Below are positions 41,592 through 47,884 of a stretch of DNA of 47,884 bases, in pieces. The stretch is from the NCBI GenBank assembly GCA_903873485.1, contig CAIQOO010000080.1:1-47884 (forward strand). The letters run 5' to 3'. The notes under the pieces are model-generated. The model searched no databases and was not told where the DNA came from. It worked only from the letters and a program-made list of their open reading frames with translations. The translations under genes were made by a program, and so were the position numbers. Source of the stretch: an uncultured beta proteobacterium. Its GTDB lineage: Bacteria; Pseudomonadota; Gammaproteobacteria; Burkholderiales; Burkholderiaceae_C. The stretch's first letter is position 1. Each line of letters opens with the position of its first letter.

Positions 41592-43784
41592 ATGGACGCA
41601 AACCTGCAAACGCATATTGCTTTTTACCTGACCGGCAAAATGCCCGGCACCGGGCTGGACGCTACGAATAAGCTCGATCTGCGCCCGGCGCTGTTCGCCG
41701 GCTACCGTGACCTGAACCAGTTGCGCCACGACTTTCCCCTGGTGCTGCTCAAGGATCGGCCTGATGGCGCATTTGCCGAACCTCTCTCAAGCCTGATCGA
41801 CGGCATTCTCGCCCGGGTAGCGCAAGGCGCTGATGCCGAGCGCATGGCCAAGCATCTGCTGCAGCTTGAGCAGGGCATTCGCACCCAGGTGGCAGCGGGC
41901 GCCAGCGGCCTGTTTTCTGCGGCATGGGATCAGGCCGCCGAAGCACTCGGCCAGGGTGACCCGTTGATGACTGAGAGCCTGTCGCGCTCCCGCGCCAACC
42001 TCAAGGTCGATGGCGAACTGGCCGATTGCCAGGCTGCGCTGCCCGCCACGCTGATTGGCCACGCCTGGGGTCTGACACAGGCCCGGCGCGCTGCGCAATT
42101 TGGCCAGGACATCCGGCGGCTGGTACTGAAGCTGTCTGACATCCTGAAAGCCGACTTTGTCAATTCGGATGCTGGCAAAAACGCCGAAAACCTCAAATCA
42201 TCGTTTGGCTCCGGCCCCAAGGACAGCTTCGACTTCGAGGCCATGTCGCGCATTCTGACCCACTCGGCACCGAAGAAAACCCTGTCGACAAGTCGGCGCA
42301 GCCGGGTCACGCAACTGCTGGATACGCTGCAGTCGCAACAGTTTTTCGCCACACCGGAAATCAAGGGCGGCGCCACTTACGCCTTTGCCTTTGACACCTG
42401 CAGCGCGGCCCTGCAAGCCTACCGCGAGCGCCTGCCCCGGCTGATCGAGCTGGCGCGGGCAGTGGCCGTCGCCGAGCTGGAAATCAAGGGTGAATACAAC
42501 GCGGCCAAACATGACCCGCTGTTTGATGCGTTTGGCGAAAATGGCCTAGAAGCCAGCGATCTGGCGCTGTTTCCTGATTACCTGGTGCGGCTCAACGCCC
42601 GCGACCTGAGCGGCCCGGAGCAAGGCACGCTGACCGAGATTCTGTCGGCCGATTTGCCGATCAAGATTCTGGTGCAGACCGATGACGTGATTGAGGAGTC
42701 GCCGCTTGGCAACGGTCACTTAGCCTTTGCCCTGCGCAGCCGGCAACTGGCCAGCATGGCGATGGGCCTGTGCGGCGTGTTTGTGCTGCAGTCGCCGGCC
42801 TCCAATTTGTACCAGCTTCGCCGGCAGATCCAGCGCGGGCTGGATTTTGTCGGCCCGGCGCTGTTTAGCGTGTTCTCGGGCGCGGTGGCCAGCATGGGGG
42901 AACTGCCCGCTTACCTGGTGGGTGCAGCGGCGCTGGAGTCGCGGGTATTCCCGGCCTTCTGCTTTGATCCTGCAGCGGGTGCTGACTGGGCTTCGCGCTT
43001 CTCGCTGGCCAGCAATCCGCAGCCTGCGCAAGATTGGCCAGTGCATGAATTTGCTTATGAAGACGAGCAACACCAGGCGGCATCGCAGCAGATGCCCTTT
43101 ACCCTGATTGACTTTGTCGCCTGTGATGCGCGCTACGCCCGGCACTTTGCCCGGGTTCCAAGAGCGCGCTGGAGCGCCACCCTGACCCCCGCCGGGGACA
43201 TCGTGGCGCGCCAGGACAGAGGCCAACTCGACTGCGTGCCCTGCCTGCTGATGGTGGACCCTGACAACCGCCTGCAAAAGCTCATCGTCGATGAAAAGCT
43301 GATCCGCGAGGCGCGCCGCTGCCGCAGCATGTGGAACAGCCTGCAGGAACTCGGCGGCATTCACAACTCGCATGCCGAGCGGCTGCTGGCACAGGAACGA
43401 AAAATCCGGGCAGGGTCGGCATCATCCGCTGTGGTGGCTGTGCCAGTGGCAGCCGCAGCAAGTGCTACGGCTGCCCTGCCAGCAGCACCAGGCGTAGCCG
43501 CTGCCGCACCCGCCGAGCCAGCAGCAGAGAGATCGCCGGATGAAGCCTATATCGAGACTTCGCGCTGCTCCACCTGCAACGAATGCACGCAAATCAACAG
43601 CAAGATGTTCGCCTACGACGGCAACCGGCAGGCCTACATCGCCGATGTCAATGCCGGCAGCTACGCCCAGTTGGTCGAAGCAGCAGAGAATTGCCAAGTG
43701 TCGATCATCCACCCCGGCAAACCGCGCAATCCGAACGAAGCGGGGCTGGAAGATCTGCTCAAACGGGCCGAGCTGTTTTCTTAG
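41592..43784 (+). CDS. uncharacterised protein: degenerate PFOR-like domain plus C-terminal [4Fe-4S] ferredoxin
   Basis: The 730-residue protein has no signal peptide. Residues from about 355 to 520 resemble the C-terminal thiamine-binding part of pyruvate:ferredoxin oxidoreductase: KILVQTDD, LASMAMGLCGVFVLQSPASN, FVGPALFSVFSG, YLVGAAALESRVFPAFCFDP and LIDFVACDARYARHF. The GDGxxxDIG and SNTGGQ-type cofactor motifs of true PFOR are absent. An Ala/Pro-rich linker (609-647) leads to a single-cluster ferredoxin with Cys 659, 662, 665 and 701 (CSTCNEC plus one). The first 350 residues match nothing I know. It may be an electron carrier or partner for the Kor/Nfn enzymes, an inference from position and domains. 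No strong Shine-Dalgarno sequence precedes the ATG. Confidence 0.7.
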   Translation: MDANLQTHIAFYLTGKMPGTGLDATNKLDLRPALFAGYRDLNQLRHDFPLVLLKDRPDGAFAEPLSSLIDGILARVAQGADAERMAKHLLQLEQGIRTQVAAGASGLFSAAWDQAAEALGQGDPLMTESLSRSRANLKVDGELADCQAALPATLIGHAWGLTQARRAAQFGQDIRRLVLKLSDILKADFVNSDAGKNAENLKSSFGSGPKDSFDFEAMSRILTHSAPKKTLSTSRRSRVTQLLDTLQSQQFFATPEIKGGATYAFAFDTCSAALQAYRERLPRLIELARAVAVAELEIKGEYNAAKHDPLFDAFGENGLEASDLALFPDYLVRLNARDLSGPEQGTLTEILSADLPIKILVQTDDVIEESPLGNGHLAFALRSRQLASMAMGLCGVFVLQSPASNLYQLRRQIQRGLDFVGPALFSVFSGAVASMGELPAYLVGAAALESRVFPAFCFDPAAGADWASRFSLASNPQPAQDWPVHEFAYEDEQHQAASQQMPFTLIDFVACDARYARHFARVPRARWSATLTPAGDIVARQDRGQLDCVPCLLMVDPDNRLQKLIVDEKLIREARRCRSMWNSLQELGGIHNSHAERLLAQERKIRAGSASSAVVAVPVAAAASATAALPAAPGVAAAAPAEPAAERSPDEAYIETSRCSTCNECTQINSKMFAYDGNRQAYIADVNAGSYAQLVEAAENCQVSIIHPGKPRNPNEAGLEDLLKRAELFS

Positions 43785-43836
43785 CAGATCGTTTCAACAA
43801 CACAATTTCAACTTTCATGGCCTGATGCCCACCCCA

Positions 43837-43930
43837 AATAATGAAACCGTTCGCCCTGAGCCTGGTCGAAGGGCTTGTGGTCAAGCTGGTGGTTCGACAA
43901 GCTCACCACGAACGGGGGTGTTTCACGTTA
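43837..43930 (+). repeat. 94 bp palindromic element, copy E
   Basis: It reads AATAATGAAACCGTTCGCCC at the left end and CGAACGGGGGTGTTTCACGTTA (last 22 bases, given here by its key parts CGAACGG and TTTCACGTTA) at the right. It is the same element as copy D at 8221-8314 in the other orientation, with a differing spacer. It lies 52 bp after the PFOR-like gene. The rest of the 597 bp gap up to 44381 contains an R repeat, a candidate sigma-54 site and no convincing gene. Confidence 0.7.
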
Positions 43931-44077
43931 TGGGGTATCTCGCAGCTCGCCGGTTTCGATGCGGGATGCTTTTATGGCGAAAGCCAGAAGGGGCGGGACA
44001 GAGACCAAATGCATTCGAGCATTTTAGTCCCAATTTAGGACTATGCGATCATGATGATGCGCAAGATCATTTACTCT

Positions 44078-44123
44078 TAATATAATAGCTACCTGCGCAA
44101 TAGCGATAAGGGCTACAGCCCGA
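44078..44123 (+). repeat. dispersed R repeat, copy 9
   Basis: ATATAATAGCTACCTGCGC, a spacer, then GATAAGGGCTACAGCCCG. It is a diverged copy within the gap upstream of the tetraheme cytochrome gene. Confidence 0.6.
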
Positions 44124-44292
44124 AAAAGCTTAAAAAACAACGAAGCTTGCTGACCGGCGGCCAATTTGACCGAGGCATCACGCTCGTGGAAATGCAGACC
44201 ACGTTATTTCGATTGGAAAGGCAGAAAAGCATGCAAAACGTATCTCCCGGAAAAACTTCCCCGACTCAAATGGTTAGCGACCCTGACAGTCC

Positions 44293-44308
44293 AGGCACCC
44301 GCGTTGCT
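44293..44308 (+). promoter_or_regulatory. candidate sigma-54 promoter of the tetraheme cytochrome gene
   Basis: AGGCACCCGCGTTGCT matches TGGCAC-N5-TTGCW at all positions except the first T. The start point would be near 44319, 63 bases before the ATG. Chance matches of this quality are expected in a window of this length, so support is moderate and rests on orientation and position. Confidence 0.42.
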
Positions 44309-44381
44309 GACTGACAAGCCAGCAATGTGCATAACCTTAAAATGGCCGCCAGCCAGTTGAATCCCTGAAAGGCGGCAAAGA

Positions 44382-45683
44382 ATGAATCGGACAGTGTTTT
44401 CCACCCTGGTGGCCTTGATTGCCAGTCTTGCGGTCTCATGGGCCATCGCCAGTGATCCGGCATCGGTTGTGCGTGGCGGGCGCCTTTACGACAACTGGAG
44501 TGCGGAGACCAAAGGGCGTACACCCAATCACCCCAATCCAGCCTTCAAGACCCGGCAGGTGCGGGTAGCCGCAGCCGATACCTGGCGCTGTGTGGAATGC
44601 CACGGCTGGGACTACAAAGGCAAGCACGGTGTCGTAGGCATCAGTGGCCGCCAGCAAATCAACCCGGTCGCCATGGCCGCCCTGCTCAAAGATGCCAACC
44701 ATGCTTATGACGAGTTGCTCGACGAGCATGACCGCCTGGACCTGGTCAACTTCATTGCCAGCGGCCAGACCGACATGCACCGGCTTGTCGAGTCAGCCCG
44801 GCGCACCAAACCCGGGCAAGCCAACTCGGACAAAATTTTTGCAACGGTTTGCGCGGCCTGCCACGGGCTTGCTGGCGACCGTCTGCGCAGCATCGCGCCA
44901 CTCGGTGATTCAGCACGGCAGCGTCCCTTTGAGGTGCTGCACGTCGCGCTCAACGGGCATCCTGGCGGCAACATGCCAGCACTCAGAACCTTGGGCGAAG
45001 ACACGGTGGTCAACATGCTGGCGTTTTTGCAGACGCTGCCAGGCATCCAACTGGCGGCATCCATCGCCAATGGGGGCCGGCTGTACGACGATTGGCAAAT
45101 TCATACCGGTGGCCAGCGCCAGGCTTTGCCGCATCCGGCCTACCCGTCCAAAGCCTATTACGCCAATGCCGCACCCGAAACCTGGCGCTGCAAGGAATGC
45201 CATGGCTGGGATTACAAGGGCAATCAGGGTCAATATGCCAAGGGCAACCATGCAACCGGCATCAAAGGAATTCGTGCCCTGTCGGGGGGTGAACCGGATC
45301 GGACCATCGGGATTCTGCGCAGCGACACCCATCTTTATGGCGCAGTGCTGAAACACCGGGACCTGCAGGATCTGGCCAATTTTGTCAGTCACGGACAAAT
45401 TGACATGGACACGGTGATTGATCCACGCACCGGCCTGTCACGTGGCGATGCGTCCCGGGGCGTAGCCCACTACCGCACCCTGTGCGCCGGCTGCCATGGG
45501 CTGGAGGGCCACTTTGTGGCCAAACGTCACTTGGGCAAAGTGTCGCGTGACGATCCCTGGCACAGCCTGCACAACATGCTCAACGGCCATCCCGACGATG
45601 CCATGCCCGCCTTGCGCGAGATTGACCCCAAAGTGACCAGCGACATCCTCGCGCACATTCAGACATTGCCGGAAAGGCGCTAA
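44382..45683 (+). CDS. exported tetraheme cytochrome c with internal duplication
   Basis: The 433-residue protein has a signal peptide (cleavage near ASWAIA|S) and four CXXCH haem motifs: CVECH (70), CAACH (157), CKECH (270) and CAGCH (368). The halves are homologous. GGRLYDNW...TWRCVECHGWDYKG near residue 33 is repeated as GGRLYDDW...TWRCKECHGWDYKG near residue 231, and each is followed by a class-I-like CxxCH domain. It is therefore a duplicated diheme protein, acting in the periplasm. The partner redox enzyme is not evident. A terminator hairpin follows and separates it from the convergent cytochrome operon. Confidence 0.87.
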   Translation: MNRTVFSTLVALIASLAVSWAIASDPASVVRGGRLYDNWSAETKGRTPNHPNPAFKTRQVRVAAADTWRCVECHGWDYKGKHGVVGISGRQQINPVAMAALLKDANHAYDELLDEHDRLDLVNFIASGQTDMHRLVESARRTKPGQANSDKIFATVCAACHGLAGDRLRSIAPLGDSARQRPFEVLHVALNGHPGGNMPALRTLGEDTVVNMLAFLQTLPGIQLAASIANGGRLYDDWQIHTGGQRQALPHPAYPSKAYYANAAPETWRCKECHGWDYKGNQGQYAKGNHATGIKGIRALSGGEPDRTIGILRSDTHLYGAVLKHRDLQDLANFVSHGQIDMDTVIDPRTGLSRGDASRGVAHYRTLCAGCHGLEGHFVAKRHLGKVSRDDPWHSLHNMLNGHPDDAMPALREIDPKVTSDILAHIQTLPERR

Positions 45684-45690
45684 GCGGCAC

Positions 45691-45722
45691 AAAAAAAGCC
45701 GCTGGTTTGCAGCGGCTTTTTT
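45691..45722. terminator. bidirectional intrinsic terminator
   Basis: GCCGCTG (45698-45704) pairs with CAGCGGC (45710-45716) around the loop GTTTG. It is flanked by seven A residues before and six T residues after. It can end transcription from both the tetraheme cytochrome gene and the convergent cytochrome operon. Confidence 0.92.
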
Positions 45723-45767
45723 GCCAACTCGCCGCCCGCCCAAGGCAACGAATGACTTGGCAAACCC

Positions 45768-46268
45768 TCAATACTTGAGCTTCATTCTTCTCAATTGTTC
45801 CAGCGTGATGGCCGGCATGTCGCCGCGCTGCCCGATGCCATTCATGTCCCATTGCTGGCCTTCACCAACCACCCAGGCCTTCAGAATGGCCAGGTTGGCA
45901 GCGCATTCGGCATTGTTGTCCTTGTTGTCCTTTTCGCACAGATACTTGTACATGTTGCCGGGCTTGCCGCCTGCATACTTGTTGCTGCCATCATCGAGAC
46001 GGCGCATGAAGGCCCCGGTGGAGTTGCCGTTAACCAGTTGCAGCAGGTGCTCATAGGTGTCGGAGAGCGGGCCGACCTTTTCTTTCTTGTATTTTTCTTC
46101 GTCCAGTTTGAACTCGGCCATGGACGGTGCGCCAGCGGCCACCGAATGGCATTCAGCACAGTATTTTTTGATGATCGGCGCCACATCCTTGCGATAGGTC
46201 ACGTCCGCCGCCAGGACGGGCAGGGTCACGGCAGCACAGGCTGCACAAGCCAGCAAACTCAGTTTCAT
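45768..46268 (-). CDS. exported monoheme cytochrome c
   Basis: The 166-residue protein has a signal peptide (MKLSLLACAACAAVTLPVLA) and one CXXCH motif, CAECH at residues 37-41, preceded by DVAPIIKKYCAECH. This N-terminal DVxPIxxxxCxxCH arrangement is common in cytochromes of the planctomycete-type c domain. A second Cys pair (C...NNAEC) lies in the C-terminal half and may form a disulfide. GAGGAG lies just before the ATG at 46268. It is the last gene of a three-gene leftward cytochrome operon. Confidence 0.87.
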   Translation of the reverse strand: MKLSLLACAACAAVTLPVLAADVTYRKDVAPIIKKYCAECHSVAAGAPSMAEFKLDEEKYKKEKVGPLSDTYEHLLQLVNGNSTGAFMRRLDDGSNKYAGGKPGNMYKYLCEKDNKDNNAECAANLAILKAWVVGEGQQWDMNGIGQRGDMPAITLEQLRRMKLKY

Positions 46269-46296
46269 GTTTTCTCCTCGGTTAATGAACAACAGA

Positions 46297-46890
46297 CTAC
46301 TGCGGCCGGGCAGCCGCATCTCCAAACAACTCTGCCGGACCCGGACCATCGGGCTCCTTGTGGGCAATCGCAAAATGGCACTCGATACAGGTCTTGCCCT
46401 CGGCCTTGCCTTTGGCGTGGCGCAGCTTGGCTTTGGGTGTCTGCAATTCGACACTCATCTTGTCTTCCCGGTGACAACTTCGGCACTGATGAGAATCACT
46501 GGCCTTCATTTCCCGCCACACCCGCTGGGCCATCACGGCGCGTTTGGCCTCGAACTTTTCTTTGGTGTCAATCGACGGGGAAATATAGGTGTAATAGAGG
46601 TCTTTGGTTGCCTTGATCTTGGCCAAAATCAACGGGCCCGGCTCATGCGGCACATGGCAGTCGGTGCAGATGGCGCGCACACCGGTGCGGTTGGTGTCAT
46701 GGATGGTGCCTTTGTACTCGGCATAGTTGTACGACATTTCGTGACAGCCCACACAAAATTCTTCGGTGCTGGTGGCCGCCAGCACATAGGCACCCGAGAT
46801 GCCGACGGACACCGAGAACACACCCAATACGACCATCAGCACCAGCACCAGCTTCCAGCGCCTGCGCAGGGTTCTGAAAAGTTCTCTCAT
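46297..46890 (-). CDS. NapC/NirT-family tetraheme quinol dehydrogenase
   Basis: The 197-residue protein has one N-terminal membrane anchor (residues 13-36) and four CXXCH motifs: CVGCH (46), CTDCH (75), CRSCH (136) and CIECH (168). This is the NapC/NirT/CymA arrangement. Such proteins oxidise membrane quinol and pass electrons to periplasmic reductases or cytochromes. No reductase gene is adjacent, only two soluble monoheme cytochromes, so the terminal acceptor is unknown. It lies 28 bp upstream of the monoheme cytochrome gene. Confidence 0.92.
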   Translation of the reverse strand: MRELFRTLRRRWKLVLVLMVVLGVFSVSVGISGAYVLAATSTEEFCVGCHEMSYNYAEYKGTIHDTNRTGVRAICTDCHVPHEPGPLILAKIKATKDLYYTYISPSIDTKEKFEAKRAVMAQRVWREMKASDSHQCRSCHREDKMSVELQTPKAKLRHAKGKAEGKTCIECHFAIAHKEPDGPGPAELFGDAAARPQ

Positions 46891-46916
46891 CTTGACTGGC
46901 CAGATGAATTGGCCAT

Positions 46917-47267
46917 TTAGCGCGACAGGATGTAGCGTGCCAGGTTCTTGATGGCAGCCTCGTCTTTGGACTTGATTTTGGTGTGCTCTTCTTTGACACC
47001 ATCAATCTCAACTGTCGGAGCGGTGGTCATGTGGGTTACCAGTTTGGCTTCAGCGTCGGCCTTGCCCTTGTATTTGGCAGCCGTTTTCTTGAAAGAGGGA
47101 CCATCCTTTTGCTTGTCAAGCGAATGGCATTTGCCGCATTTGCTATCTTCAATCAATTTTTCGGCAGATGCCACATCCACCGTCTGGGCTTGTATCGGCA
47201 ACACCGCAGTGATGCATCCGCCAGCCAGCGCTGCCCGCAATAGGGTGAGCCATAAAAAATGTGTCAT
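46917..47267 (-). CDS. exported class I cytochrome c
   Basis: The 116-residue protein has a signal peptide ending near IQA and one haem motif, CGKCH at residues 44-48, followed by SLDKQKDGPSFKKTAAKYKG, typical of small class I cytochromes. Met residues in HMTT may give the sixth ligand. AGGAGA precedes the ATG at 47267. It is first in the operon, 26 bp before the NapC-like gene, and is downstream of a perfect FNR-type box. Confidence 0.88.
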   Translation of the reverse strand: MTHFLWLTLLRAALAGGCITAVLPIQAQTVDVASAEKLIEDSKCGKCHSLDKQKDGPSFKKTAAKYKGKADAEAKLVTHMTTAPTVEIDGVKEEHTKIKSKDEAAIKNLARYILSR

Positions 47268-47350
47268 GAAAATCTCCTGTTAATTTTGAAGTCAAAGCCT
47301 GTGATGCTTGGATACTATGCGAAAAAAAATTGCAAAACGTCTTGCACCAA

Positions 47351-47364
47351 TTGATATAAATCAA
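47351..47364. promoter_or_regulatory. perfect FNR/Anr-type box
   Basis: TTGATATAAATCAA matches the consensus TTGAT-N4-ATCAA at all ten positions. It lies 84 bp upstream of the first cytochrome gene on the minus strand. A CATAGT/TAGTAT -10-like sequence lies at 47312-47319 downstream of it. This predicts oxygen-sensitive (anaerobic) control of the NapC-type operon. The rest of 47268-47595 holds the perfect palindrome GTCACCGGTGAC (47384-47395), of unknown role, and no gene. Confidence 0.75.
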
Positions 47365-47595
47365 TGAAGCCCGATTTGAACGGGTCACCGGTGACGATTC
47401 AGCCGCGCCATTTTGCGCCTGCGACACACCATGTGATGGCGGCCAGAGGAATGCAAACAAATCGGCAAAGTGCCGCTGCTGGCTCCGGCAGGCCTGATGG
47501 ATGGCCGACCCATTGGATGCCAATCGGTCACCCCGGCCAGGTGCGATACTTGAATCCATGTGGTTGAATTCTTTATTTGTCCGGATGCAGGCGAC

Positions 47596-47715
47596 ATGAA
47601 TACAGAACTGGCTGCCATCGCTGCGGCCATTGCCGCCGTCTGCGGCCAGCCCTTCGCGCCGCGTGAAATGCGCAGCCCAAGCCACTTACGGATTATTATT
47701 TCTCATGATCACTGA
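47596..47715 (+). pseudogene. 39-codon open frame resembling the N-terminus of fructosamine kinase
   Basis: ATG at 47596 starts a short frame with LAAIAAAIAAVCGQPFAPRE, which resembles the first residues of fructosamine kinase-family proteins (a helix, then G.PF.PR). The likeness stops after about 25 residues and the frame ends at TGA 47713-47715, inside the ATPase gene. It may be a truncated remnant left by a deletion that joined it to the ATPase gene. It could also be a chance frame. Confidence 0.35.
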
Positions 47716-47884
47716 ACATCGCCCCTGGCATACCCTTTCGGCAACCGACGCAGCGCTTGCGCTGGCGGTCGTTCCAGCCGATGGCATCAGTACACGCACC
47801 GCCTCCGAGCGGCTGGCCGAATACGGTGAAAACAAGCTCCATGAAGCGGCACCGCGTCCACTCTGGCTCAAGTTCCTCGACCAG
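47705..47884 (+). CDS. N-terminus of a P-type cation-transporting ATPase (partial)
   Basis: The frame begins at ATG 47705 and runs 60 codons to the end of the window without a stop. The sequence WHTLSATDAALALAVVP, then GISTRTASERLAEYGENKLHE, and PRPLWLKFLDQ matches the N-terminal domain (Cation_ATPase_N) of calcium- and magnesium-type P-type ATPases. The catalytic DKTGT lies outside the window, so ion specificity cannot be judged. Confidence 0.82.
   Translation, partial: MITEHRPWHTLSATDAALALAVVPADGISTRTASERLAEYGENKLHEAAPRPLWLKFLDQ

Noticed and set aside
44166..44360. 64-codon open frame upstream of the tetraheme cytochrome gene
   Set aside because: It has no motif or ribosome binding site and overlaps the candidate sigma-54 promoter.
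47384..47395. Perfect palindrome GTCACCGGTGAC as an operator of the cytochrome operon
   Set aside because: Symmetry alone in G+C-rich DNA is weak evidence, and the FNR box nearer the gene explains regulation better.
47149..47685. 178-codon minus-strand open frame upstream of the cytochrome operon
   Set aside because: It runs through the FNR box and into the class I cytochrome gene in another frame; no recognisable domain.

Overview
The window looks like chromosomal DNA of a betaproteobacterium, most likely a member of the Burkholderiales close to Comamonadaceae (Rhodoferax/Polaromonas-like). This is inferred from the gene families (YigI- and YciA-type thioesterases, DUF1840, a PHA phasin with a Lys/Ala/Pro tail, TRAP transporter, H-NS of the short GRPRK type) and from several families of dispersed palindromic repeats in the intergenic regions. 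No rRNA, tRNA, CRISPR array or complete insertion sequence was seen.

Layout. 1-3.3 kb: the end of a probable type I secreted protein, an ATM1-type ABC exporter and a YciA-like thioesterase. 3.5-11.5 kb: a leftward fatty-acid beta-oxidation operon (TetR regulator, acyl-CoA dehydrogenase, DUF2147 protein, FadB-like bifunctional enzyme, thiolase, YigI-like thioesterase); a five-copy hairpin array separates the FadB-like gene from the thiolase gene. 11.7-12.6 kb: argB. 12.7-23.8 kb: a leftward surface-polysaccharide cluster with flippase, three methyltransferase-like proteins, a GT11 fucosyltransferase-like enzyme, GT2, a GT4-GT2 fusion, an epimerase, an initiating sugar-phosphate transferase, an embedded H-NS gene and a CapD/WbpM-like dehydratase. 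Parts of this cluster are visibly richer in A+T than their surroundings.

24.2-29.8 kb: a carbon-storage locus with phasin, patatin-like lipase, TetR, a TPR-like protein, wax ester synthase/DGAT, acyl-CoA-binding protein and a PHA-system protein. 29.8-32.3 kb: predicted zinc aminopeptidase lipoprotein, DUF1840 protein and an RluF-type pseudouridine synthase. 32.5-35.4 kb: a complete DctPQM TRAP transporter.

35.8-43.8 kb: the most unusual region. It holds an NfnAB-like flavoprotein pair and a 2-oxoacid:ferredoxin oxidoreductase (KorAB), preceded by a candidate sigma-54 promoter and an NtrC-like palindrome. After a pair of MITE-like elements comes a 730-residue protein that joins a degenerate pyruvate:ferredoxin-oxidoreductase-like domain to a C-terminal [4Fe-4S] ferredoxin. 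Together these could interconvert 2-oxoglutarate, NAD(P)H and low-potential ferredoxin. 44.4-47.3 kb: a tetraheme cytochrome c (also with a candidate sigma-54 site), facing a three-gene cytochrome operon with a NapC/NirT-type quinol dehydrogenase and a perfect FNR-type box upstream. The window ends in the start of a P-type cation ATPase that overlaps a possible fructosamine-kinase remnant.

Repeats are a major theme. There are nine copies of a roughly 50-60 bp motif (called R here); three copies of a 125-148 bp inverted-repeat element with flanking direct repeats; two copies of a 94 bp palindrome; and the hairpin array. Two R copies lie inside genes and are read in the same frame.
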